Under the pieces are notes generated by a model. The model saw nothing but the letters and a program-made list of their open reading frames with translations. It did no database searches and had not been told where the DNA came from. Shown piece by piece: positions 11,109 through 20,700 of a stretch of DNA of 64,000 nucleotides. The stretch covers positions 14,516,593 to 14,580,592 of the forward strand of contig NC_079891.1 in the NCBI RefSeq assembly GCF_024868665.1. Direction: 5' to 3'. The position numbers and the translations under genes are program-made. The first letter of the stretch is position 1; each line of letters starts with the position of its first letter. The stretch comes from Triplophysa rosa (lineage: Eukaryota > Chordata > Actinopteri > Cypriniformes > Nemacheilidae).

Positions 11109-13171
11109 GAATGCGACAACAGCAACTCATAAATTAATATTCAATCATTGTAAATCTACAAAATAATAACGAACCACACTTTCCTCCTCAGAGTTTTAAA
11201 TGTTTTAACATTACTTCAACATTAACTTAAACAAATTCAACTTATTTTTATAAGTAACAGCAACTCACCACTAGACAAAATGTTAAACAGACTGTACTTT
11301 AAAATTTAAGGAAGCAAAAGTTTGGCAGTTCAACCTTCACCAGCTCTGCTTGAATGGAGCATTTCATTCTCTATGTTGGTATACGGATGTTCTCACTTCT
11401 GGAAAAGACTATCTGAATAGACCACATCTTTCTGTTGGATTCAAACAGCGAGGTGAATTCAAAGAGAGTAGATTCAGACAGATCCCCAAGGACTGTTTTA
11501 TCTGTCGAATGTGTGAATGTTCCCGCATGACTGATTTGTTTCTAATTTTTAAGCATTCTCTCCTCTGAGACGCTATTGAGCAGAACTGCAGCAATCTGCT
11601 GCTATCTGAAAGACGCTTATCTGGCCCATTAGATACACCAGACCCAGATTGGACCTTACCAAGGAATAAATAACGGTATAGATTCCCATATTAAAGGATT
11701 TTTTAATCTCGGGCTAGGCTTAATTTCCCTCCAGTTACAGACGATAAATCTGATTGAACTGCTGCTTTTCATGAACATGTGCCTGATATTCCGCTGACCA
11801 CGATATGAGCTTTGAGTTTACTGCCCGTTTGCAGTCAAGTTATATAAATGCTGGTTCAGTGGTCAGATAGCGCCTAAGCAGATATAAATGACCTGGGCCT
11901 CGGCCATTGGGTTCTATTCATTTTAAAGGTTTTGTTGCTGTGAGGATGGCATGTGAGGAGAAGAGGCTTCCTCAGTCATGCAGTTAACTGATCACGAGCC
12001 CTGGAATCCCAAAGGGATCAATGCATTCTCTGCGATTCCTTTTAAGTGACGCATTTTGTGTATTCACAGGCCCCCAAACCCACCAAAATATGCGATATAA
12101 AGCTCGAAAAGCTGCAGAACTTCTAATAATAGAGAGCACCTGGTCTTTTCATTCAGTCATACATGACTTATTTTCTCTCCAAAGTTCTTTGAGAAACAGG
12201 CTTGGTTATCACCACATCGGGCATTCTGATGATCGGAAAAGAGTTCGCAAAAGCTACAGAGGAATAGCAGGGTTGCGTTGGCACCTGAATTTTTCCAATT
12301 GACGTCTTTGGCAGAGAGACAAGGATTACTGTCCAATTGATTTATTTCTTCTGAGGCTTACCGCTTATCTAAACAGCTTGCCACTTCAAAGTGCAAGACA
12401 AACAGGGCATGAAATTGACTGTGTACTGCCGGACAGAATCAGTTTATGGACTTCTTTTTAATAGATGGAGCACAAAAGGAAGAGGCGTTTTTGATCTCCG
12501 GGGACAAAAGGAATCTTGTTAAACCTAAGAGGGATCTCTCCACTGCCCCTCAGTGCTCATATAAGGTAGAACACTTGAGAAAGACGAACATATGTTTCAA
12601 TAAACAAAGTGTCATTTAGGGCTGGTCGGGATGCTCGAACAGAGTAATGTTTTGAAAGTGCCTCGGAGTGTGTACTCTTTAAAAAAAAGAATCATCTGTG
12701 GTCATCCTGTGTGGATTTATGTTTCGACTACATGTACATTATTATTGTTATATAATAGCAATAAAAATTCTGTCATAATTTACTCACCCTTTTGTTTAAA
12801 ACCTGTATGAGTTCTATGGTATGGATACAAATGGAATGCAAGTGAATGGGTACCGCTGTTGTTTGGTTTTATATAATAACATATGCATGAAACTCTTTTT
12901 TCATTGTTCTAAAGCTTATTCCACTATTTTCTTCTTATTTCCTAAGTTAGACATCTCTTTTTTCTGGCGTGAGTTTTTCTACACGAGGCGGAGGTGCAAA
13001 CAGCATTCTGAAAAGTGAGTGTTGATAATGCAATATATACACTAGGATATGTGTTAGATACATGTTGGCATGTAGATTTAAAAGACTGAAAACAACCTGC
13101 TTTCACTTTTCACCTAGTGCAATAAAGGAGAATGGTGTCTGCGATCGCTATAATTTATTTGTATGTTCCCA
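11109..13171. other. Non-coding, possibly conserved
   Basis: Between about 11330 and 12640 the sequence has even composition, no repeat ends and no long frame, unlike its surroundings. That would suit conserved non-coding DNA downstream of smarca2, but only an alignment could show it. No exon is recognised. A degenerate MITE occupies about 12745-12960. Confidence 0.35.
12745..12960. repeat. Degenerate MITE fragment, GGGATAGTTCACCC family
   Basis: AAAATTCTGTCATAATTTACTCACCC followed by AAACCTGTATGA matches the left half of the family seen complete at 15682-15942. The ends are eroded. Confidence 0.55.
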
Positions 13172-13447
13172 TTAAAGGGATACGCCACCAAAAAAATCTG
13201 TCATGAATTACTCTCTCCCTCAAGTTGTTCCAAATCTGTATAAATTTCTTTGTTCTATTGAACAGAAAGAAAGATATTTGGATGAATGTTAGCAACTGAC
13301 CTTTCTGGGACATCACTCAGTACTATAGTAGGAAAAATTATTGTATCTTTTTTTGTTATGTTGAACACAAAATAAGATATTTTGAAGAATTTAAGAAAGC
13401 TAAGCACCTTTGACCATATTTTTTCTACTATGGTAGTCATTGATAAA
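13172..13447. mobile_element. Partial hAT-type MITE
   Basis: Begins TTAAAGGGATACGCCACC and continues with the family's internal marks (CTCAAGTTGTTCCAAATCTG, GAAAGATATTTGGATGAATG, ACTATGGTAGTCATTGA). The right terminal part is missing. Confidence 0.75.
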
Positions 13448-13505
13448 TTTACATGCGCATCAATAATGTGATTATTTCCAATAATCCGAGTATGACTTAA
13501 TCGTA

Positions 13506-13859
13506 CACTGTAAAACTTTGCTGTAATTTCGCAGCAGGTTTGCCAGTAACTTACTGTAGATTTAATGTACAATTCTGTTTTAAGCATAAACTTACCTAGT
13601 TTATATATTTTTCTTTCACAAAACAAGACTAAATATCTTGGGTCACTTTTCTTGTTATGTAAATGTATTATAATTTAAGAAGTTTGAAATATTTTTACAG
13701 AAAACAAGAGAATAATGCTTAGGAAGAATGCCATTTTTTTGCAGTTTTGCTGTGCTAATGCCAGTCTCTTCTTGCTCATTTTGAATCTCAAAAGTAAAAA
13801 TGTTTTAATTTTGGTTACTGGCAAACCTGCTGCAAAAACTACAGCAAAGTTTTACAGTG
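13506..13859. mobile_element. MITE with CACTGTAAAAC ends, 354 bp
   Basis: Left end CACTGTAAAACTTTGCTGTA and right end TACAGCAAAGTTTTACAGTG are inverted complements, and the pairing extends through GCAGCAGGTTTGCCAGTAAC on the left and its mirror on the right. TA lies on both sides, a possible 2-bp duplication. It has no coding capacity. Confidence 0.85.
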
Positions 13860-14087
13860 TAGTAACAGGTTTACATGACATGAGAACACCTCTTTGCTCC
13901 CGTTTACATGGACGTTTTATTAGTCTAATTATTTGCTATAATACACAGCACAAACGATGATCTCAGATTTCAAATTAAACCAGCGTACACCACATGTTAC
14001 TTCGATTATGCTTACTGCTTAATCACATTATTTAAATCGAATTATTGCATTTACATGAGGTAAAGTGTAATCACAGTATTGCCAAAA

Positions 14088-14636
14088 TGTCATGGCTCTG
14101 CCTTGGTCCTGTGGCAGAGCCATGACAAAGCCTTAGGTTTTATGTGAGAAAGCCATGAGTTGTTTACGTTTGAACATCTCATGTGTTTTCTCGTGTCTCG
14201 TCATTGGCCCCGCCCCTCTCGTTTCATGTATTGCTTCCTTGCCATGTCTAATGTTTCCCACCTGCCCTGTGTCATTATCCCTCGTTTGTCTCGCCTATAA
14301 ATGCCCTCTTGTTTCATTGTCCTGTGCTCGGTCATTGTACGTTTGTCGTGCCTACCCGTGTTTGATGTCAGCCTTACGTTCCATGTGCTCCCTGTTTGCT
14401 GTGTTCCTGTTTCCCCCATCTTAGTAAGTGTTTAGTTTAGTCTTTGTCAAAGTATTGTCTAGTTTAGTGTTTAGTTAGCCTTGGTCCTGGTGTTTGTATT
14501 ATTATTTTGTCACCTTGTCGTTTACCCCCTCGTGGGTGTTTTGTTTGTCCCTTTTTGTTTAAATTAAAATCTTGCTTGTTAACCCCTTTACTGCCTGCCT
14601 GCATCTGGGTTCTTCTCTCCCCTGAGATCCTTGACA
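14088..14636 (+). mobile_element. LTR of a Ty3/gypsy-like element
   Basis: 549 bp starting TGTCATGG and ending TTGACA. It has a TATAAA box at 14296-14301 and, 31 bp downstream, CTCGGTCATT (14327-14336), the probable RNA start. An AATTAAAAT poly(A)-type signal is near 14564. A related solo LTR lies at 33259-33806. No second LTR follows the adjacent gag-like frame within the window, so this is a 3'-truncated element. No target duplication can be seen because the other end is lost. Confidence 0.8.
14296..14301 (+). promoter_or_regulatory. TATA box of the LTR
   Basis: TATAAA placed 31 bp upstream of the segment CTCGGTCATT that pairs with the putative primer-binding site. This is the spacing expected if RNA begins at that segment. 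Confidence 0.6.
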
Positions 14637-14637
14637 G

Positions 14638-14647
14638 AATGACCGAG
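14638..14647 (+). other. Putative self-priming primer-binding site
   Basis: AATGACCGAG starts one base after the LTR end and is the exact complement of CTCGGTCATT at 14327-14336, the predicted RNA 5' end. No match to a tRNA 3' end (TGG...) is present. It overlaps the ATG of the gag-like frame. Tf1/sushi-group retrotransposons are known to prime from their own RNA 5' end. Confidence 0.6.
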
Positions 14648-15160
14648 CCCCCAGAGAACCCAGCAGGCGAGCTGGGCCGAGACCAGGTGTCCCTGCGGTC
14701 CCGTGAGGCCCATCTATTGTTCGTGTTTCGCCAGGGCAACTACGGTACTAAGGAGTTCGCCGAGGCGTTCATGGCGGTGGCGAGGGAGACGGATTTCGGA
14801 GAAGCCGAATTACAGGTGATCTTCGACGGCTGTCTCACCCACCGTCTGACGCCTCAGGAGAGGAGGATGCTGAGACCCCTAAGGTTTGCTGACGTGGTCT
14901 GGTATGTAGTCAACCGGGACGAGTCCGGACGGGAGACCCCAGCCCGGGCATGGGCCTCGTTTGCCGTCGTTCCAGAGGACTGCACACTGGCCACTGTCAC
15001 CCTGGGGGACTCTGCGCCTTCCTCCGCTAGCTCCGCAGTCCTTGGTCCTTCTACCACCCTCCGCGGCAAGCGGGGGAGGATGGCGTCTGGGGGAACGTCT
15101 ACGGACTCGTCCGGTGCGGAGCTAGCCACGCCCTCCACCGCTGAAAACTCAACGCAGTGA
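14639..15160 (+). CDS. Gag-like protein of an LTR retrotransposon
   Basis: A 173-residue frame that begins 3 bases after the LTR. The ATG at 14639 is chosen because the frame upstream of it lies inside the LTR. The N-terminal half (FAEAFMAVARETDFGEAELQ, then RMLRPLRFADVVWYV) resembles the small helical Gag-like domain of fish retrotransposons that I have seen, which is a family-level impression and not an alignment. The C-terminal third is Ser/Thr/Ala-rich and probably disordered. No zinc knuckle, protease or reverse transcriptase follows. The base composition (GC-rich) differs sharply from the surrounding AT-rich DNA. It is likely a non-autonomous or truncated element, with no evidence of a host function. 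Confidence 0.6.
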   Translation: MTEPPENPAGELGRDQVSLRSREAHLLFVFRQGNYGTKEFAEAFMAVARETDFGEAELQVIFDGCLTHRLTPQERRMLRPLRFADVVWYVVNRDESGRETPARAWASFAVVPEDCTLATVTLGDSAPSSASSAVLGPSTTLRGKRGRMASGGTSTDSSGAELATPSTAENSTQ

Positions 15161-15189
15161 GTCATTCATAAAGACACTTTCTAAAGACA

Positions 15190-16002
15190 ACAGATGCATC
15201 CCAAATTGCGCACTTATGCACTATTCTATGCCATTGTGCAGTATAAATAGTTTGAGTAGTGCGTTCACATTGAAAATTCTCAAAAAAAGCAGTGCACTTT
15301 AAATACCCAGATGATGCACCAAATTCAACTGAAAATATGAAGTGTGGAACTCTGGACACTTCACGCACTTAATGGTTTGCTTACGTAGCAGAACGGAGGC
15401 GGGGCTATCAGACTCTGCTCGAGCAAACTACTCTTGTGGAGTGATTACACTTCAATCTGATGGTGACTGAAGTCATGCTGGGCAAAACCGATGGAAATTC
15501 CATTAAATGTACAATGTACAAATTGATTTTATTGACGCATATTTTGTTGTGCAACATCATTTGCCCTTGTCTGGGAAACCGCATATACTTCCAGTTAGTT
15601 TAAAACCATTACGTATTCCATTTGGGAAGATACTACCCTTCTTAAATTCATACACTAGATGGTTGAGTGCATGGTGCATAGTTTAAAGGGATACTCCACC
15701 CAAAATGAAAATTCTGAAATCATTTATTCGCCGTCAAGTTCTGATGAACACAAAGAAAAATATTTGGAAGAATGTTAGCAACTGAGATGTCTGGGACATT
15801 AATGACTACCGTAGTAGGAAAATTATTGTATAATTTTTTTCACAAAAAAAGTAACACAAAATTAGATATTTTGAAGAATTTAGGAAAGCAAGAACAATAA
15901 TTCATGACAGAATTTTCATTTTTGGGTGGAGTATCCCTTTAAGTGCATAGTGTACATTACATACATGTACATACAGTATGTTATTTGGGACACAACTAAA
16001 GT
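15190..16002. mobile_element. TIR element with GTCCCAAAT-type ends, carrying a nested MITE
   Basis: Left end GATGCATCCCAAATTGCGCA and right end ATTTGGGACACAACT are imperfect inverted complements. The interior includes TATAAATAG and a GGAGGCGGGGC box but no coding frame. A complete hAT MITE (15682-15942) is inserted within it, so this element is the older one. Exact borders are uncertain. Confidence 0.55.
15682..15942. mobile_element. Complete hAT-type MITE with 8-bp target duplication
   Basis: 261 bp with ends TTTAAAGGGATACTCCACCC and GGGTGGAGTATCCCTTTAA. The flanks are a perfect 8-bp repeat, GTGCATAG, at 15674-15681 and 15943-15950, which places this family in the hAT superfamily. It is the best reference copy for the diverged relatives at 7597, 13172, 28940, 31082, 43427 and 57682. 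Confidence 0.9.
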
Positions 16003-16041
16003 GACATCGGCAACTACAGGCCTGGCATTCATATTACAGTG

Positions 16042-16372
16042 TGTAACAATGTTCGTATAAAAGGAGGAAGGAGGCGGGAACCGGCGAACATTAAATAAAC
16101 TTTTTAATACAATAAACAAACAACCAAACCAAAGTAAAAGGCCGGCAGCCACTTCGCGGTCTACTGCCGGCTACACAAACATAACTAAAACACATAATGT
16201 CCAGGCCTGGTCCTCTCTCGTTGTGCCTTCCTGTCGCTCCTCCTCTTATGCTTCTGGAGCTCCTCCGTGAGAGATGCGAGACCGGTGTAACGCACAACTG
16301 ACACTCATTATCACTCGCGCCACCGGCCTCGCTTCGTTCACTCACGGCTCTCGTCCCGCCTCTCTCGTCACA
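16042..16372 (-). mobile_element. Solo LTR, 331 bp
   Basis: On the minus strand it reads TGTGACGAGAG...CATTGTTACA. The flanking 5-bp repeat CAGTG (16037-16041 and 16373-16377) is perfect. A strong hairpin, GCCGGCAG paired with CTGCCGGC, lies at 16142-16172. On the minus strand ATTAAA (from TTTAAT on the plus strand) near 16107 may be the poly(A) signal. Internal sequence is absent, so the original element recombined out. Confidence 0.75.
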
Positions 16373-16664
16373 CAGTGTTTTTACTCATTTTTGAGGATTG
16401 CAAAGGACAAACTTTCCCACTACATCATAATCATGTAAACACACCCTAAAAAGTGTTAAGTTATCCCTCAAGTCTCCCTTGACAAAGGGACATGTCTCTT
16501 ATTTGCTGTTTTTTATTAGAATGAAGTAAATTTCACAGGTGACAATCAGCTTTCATTCCAAAGGGAGCTATGAACATTACGATTATGAAACAAAGATACT
16601 GCAAACCTTTCAAGCTCATCAGTAGTCAAGCACTACAGCCAACAGAAAAAAACTGGTAAGAGAA

Positions 16665-17732
16665 AATTCATCATAGGTGTTATTTATTTACTTTGGGCTA
16701 CAACCACAAAGGCAGTGTGTAGTAACAGCAAATATTATGACACTGTAGAATACATACCAAGCACACAGCACATATAAAATGTGTCAGAAATGACCGATGG
16801 CAAACTGGGAATAGACCAAAAGCAGTTCACACTGTCAAAAATAACGAGTAAATGGTAAAAAAAAAAAAAACATCACTATCAATACGATATAATGGATTTT
16901 GATTTTTTAAAACGCCCCACTTCTCTAAAAACACTTGTAAAATGAAAACATATCCATACAGGCAAAGGCAGCCAAGATAAGCTCATCTGATATGCAATAT
17001 GCTGTGAAATACTGGATGCAATGTCTACATCAACATTCAAATATTATAGTTTTTTTATGAAACTGCAACAAATGTGCATTTGCGTTTATCTTCCAAAAGG
17101 TCAAAACCAGTTGATGAAAAGACACCAAAGTGACCGCAGCAGTGAGGAGATTTGTCGCATCTCTGGATATCATACAAAACGTCAAATACATTGTAATCTC
17201 GTCTGGCTTTGGTGCTGCATGCAATACAATACAGAAATCACTGTTTTAGATGGTTTAATCAAGACAGTATGAAATGCAATGAGGACTTCACTGTAACACT
17301 CGAAGACGCTCATATGCTTACAAATAAAACTAAAGAAGCTAGACCGTCAGGTTAAAAAAATGTAGCTTATATATGTAGTCCTTTGTTGCAACTTTTTTTT
17401 AATCTTTTGATTTTGTTTCTAAAACAGTCGATAAATGTAAATTATGTACAAGCACATACTGTAGCAGTAATCCATAAAAGTTTCAGAATAACCATGCAAT
17501 ATGCTAAAAGGTGCCAAAAACTTGTTCAAAACAAGATGTTTTCTCACTGTTGATTATTTCTCAGATGACAACATTCAGTGGGAGAACAACACAAGACAAA
17601 GTGTGTATCCATAGAATATAACAGAAGATACAAAACAATCAGTCTTACAGCAAGCCTCAGGTGAAGTACAGAATAATATAAGTAGGGAAATAGAGGTGTG
17701 AAAGTAACGCTGGTAATCAGCTCATCTCCATT
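16665..17732 (-). other. smarca2: Probable smarca2 3' UTR
   Basis: The sequence follows the smarca2 stop codon (17735-17733, read leftward) and has no repeat ends. The first AATAAA on the minus strand after the stop that I find is at 16688-16683, which would give a 3' UTR of about 1.05 kb. The end point is a guess from that single signal. Confidence 0.4.
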
Positions 17733-17768
17733 TCACTCGTCATCGCTGTGGCTCCCCTCTGACTGCTC
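17733..17768 (-). CDS. smarca2: smarca2 last coding exon
   Basis: 36 nt coding for [11 protein letters not shown] and a TGA stop at 17735-17733. Acceptor TGTTTTCAG precedes it. Too short to appear in an ORF scan. It was found because the family's C-terminus is conserved. It lies 6.5 kb from the preceding exon because of the retrotransposon in between. Confidence 0.9.
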   Translation of the reverse strand, partial: EQSEGSHSDDE

Positions 17769-20700
17769 CTGAAAACAGGCACATAATGACATTACACACA
17801 CGTGAAACCAGAGACCGCCCCAAGGTGGTGGGCCCTGTGATTTTATCCACCCCCACAGCCCACCCGACTGACAGCTGGTCTGTAGAGGTTCATTATTTGT
17901 TGACTGAGCTGATTACTGATGTACCTTCTTACTTCTGGATAATGAGATAATCTAACATTGACTCTCCCACGTGGACCGTGGTGACAAAGCTCTGATGTGT
18001 TCACACATACTTCGCAATTTATTGAGGTCCAGACATACAGCGATCACACAGAGTGGAGAAGACAGCGTATACGAAAAGAGATTTAAAAAGCAGCGACAGA
18101 CTTACATTTTTCTCTTGTACTGCAGCAGATGGGAAAAACAGAGGGGTAAAGGTGAAGGTTTAAGACCAAATAAGGTAACGAAACATTCGTTTTGTGATAA
18201 ATGATTCCCTCTGGGAACTGTATAAAAGCATCTCAAACTGCTCTAAGACGATGAAAGACAAAGGCTGCGTCCGAAATCGCATACTGTGACAGTACGTACT
18301 GAATTTGAATAAGTACAGTACGTTCTATATAGTATGAGTGGGAGTAGTATGAATATATTTCAGACATACTGCGTCCGCCATGTTTTATGGTCATGTGACC
18401 CGTATGCTCTTTGACCTATGATGTATTAACAACATCCTACACGTGAGCGTTGATAAAAACATAATTTAGTCACGAGAAATTAATTTATTGGCACTTACAT
18501 TAAAAACGGAAGTCCGCCTTGAAGTTTTCCACTATATTTATTTGATTTACTTTGATTAAATTTGACCGTTGCTCAGCTCCCGTGGCATTATGGGATAGAA
18601 AAGTGTCCATCCGATCCACACTCACGAATCTCGGCGGAAGTAGTAGACCATCCGGGTATTTATCGCCTACTGTTTTTTGGACACTGAGGTTTCGGACATA
18701 CTATTCATGACTCGTAATCATTTTCGCCTACTATATAGTATGGAAGTTGGCGATTTCGTACGCAGCCAAAGATGTGTGAATTCACTTTTTCTAAAAAAAA
18801 GTTTTCATACTGTGGAATAGATTTCGAGGAGCAACACCTCTTCGCGGTTAACCACGCTTAGTGCTTAATCAAAGTTCTATTTTGTGATAATATTCCCCTC
18901 AAGCATTTTCAATCAAAATGTCAATGTGTCACCATTCTGCCTGTCATGTTTTGTTTTGGCCACTAGGAGTCCCCATTGTGTTCTGGTTTTGATCCCTGTT
19001 TAATTTGAGTAGTTGTTTTCACCTGTGCCTTGTTTTCCCGTGTAGTACTTAAACCTTACTTTTTTCCTCAGTTCCTTGCACTAAGTTTGTATGTCTGTAC
19101 TCAACCTTGTGTGGTCTACCCGTGTGGACTATTGCTTGCTTGCTTCCCGAGACTGGATTTCTATTGTGACCTCCATTTTTTGGTATGTGTTTGTTCCCCT
19201 GTGAACCCTGCCTTTTTTGAGTTTATTCTATTTTTGATCACGAGGTTTTTTGATTTTGGACTCTGTGGATTTACCTCTCCACCTATTGGATTATTTACTT
19301 TTGTGAAGACACTGCGTTTGCTTTTGGCTTTTTTGTTCATTAAACTGGAATACTTAATCTGCTGTGTCTGCCTATATCTTCTGGGTTCCATCTGATACCA
19401 CGTGGCTCGACTGGTGTAGTGACTATCCCTTACACCAGAGACCCGAGTTCGAGCCCGGGTCCTGACAGAAACTTAGTGCCACCATGAACCCAGAGGCAGC
19501 CAGCTCACAGGAGATCCTCTCTACACTGTCTCGCCACGAGGGGGCGTTCCAACGCCACGAGGCCATGCTGGTACAACAGGAGACTTTAATGGCGCAACAC
19601 TCCCAGCTATTGTCACAGATGCTGGAGTCCGTTCAACGGATGTCGGATCGACTTCCCGCTGCGCCTGCCGCTCAAGTCCAGTCCATCCAAGTCCCCATGG
19701 CACTAAACCCCGGGGTGGAACCTCGCCTTCCACCACCTCAGCGATTTTCAGGTGACCCGAGTTCCTGTAAAGGCTTTTTAACCCAATGTTCACTCTCGTT
19801 TGAACTGCAGCCTTCCTCGTTTCCCACTGACCGGTCGAGGATTGCATATATCATCACGTTGTTGTCTGGAAAAGCCCTGGCTTGGGCCACCGCTGTGTGG
19901 GAGGCTCAAGGTACCTGCTGCTCCAGCTACTCTGCCTTTTCGGAGGAGTTCAAGCGAGTCTTTCGACACCCTGCCAGTGGCCCAGAGTTGTCCAGGAAGC
20001 TACTAAATCTCCAACAGGGCCATCGCAGTGTGACTGACTACGCCATCCAGTTCCGGACGATTGCAGCGGGGAGCGGCTGGGATGATGAGGCACTCATGGC
20101 ATGCTTCCTGAACGGTCTCTCTGGCTCAATTCAAGATGAACTTGCTACCCGGGAACCATCAGAAGGTCTTGAGCACCTGATAAAACTAGCTTCCCGCATT
20201 GACAACCGACTGAGAGAAAGGGAATTTCATCGCAGACCTCTCTGCCCATTCTCCACCGGTCCCAGTCCTGAGTTCCATCCATCTTTCTCACAAGCACCTC
20301 CAGAACCCATGCAACTGGGACGTACTCGCCTCTCCCAGACAGAAAGAGACCGTCGGATGAGAGAACGTTGCTGCTTGTATTGTGGCAGACCCGGTCATCT
20401 CCGTCATGCCTGTCCCGAGCTTCAGGGAAACGCCCCAACCCGTGCAGACCAGGGAGAACTGTAACGGGGAATGTAAGCACCTCCCATCCGTCCAACTCCC
20501 GCTTCCTTCTTGCAGTCACCCTCTCCTGGGACAATCAAGAGCTACCCCTACGAGCGCTGGTGGACTCTGGTGCTGCAGGAAATTTTATGGACGGTACCTG
20601 GGCCAAAGAAAACAACATCCCTACTGACTCTCTTACCTTTCCCTTGAAGGTCACTGCGCTGGATGGGAGACCTCTGGGGCCAGGCCTAGTTTCCCGAGCT

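Noticed and set aside
14507..14638. N-terminal extension of the gag-like frame
   Set aside because: It lies within the LTR. The first ATG after the LTR is at 14639.
19030..19395. 121-aa frame in the 5' LTR, repeated in the 3' LTR
   Set aside because: Frame in T-rich LTR DNA. It has no known motif and is explained by the LTR.
19403..19461. A genuine tRNA gene
   Set aside because: Box-like motifs are present, but the acceptor stem, D-arm and a regular T-arm cannot be folded.
20145..20534. Minus-strand frames over gag and pol
   Set aside because: Shadows of the retrotransposon genes in the opposite strand.
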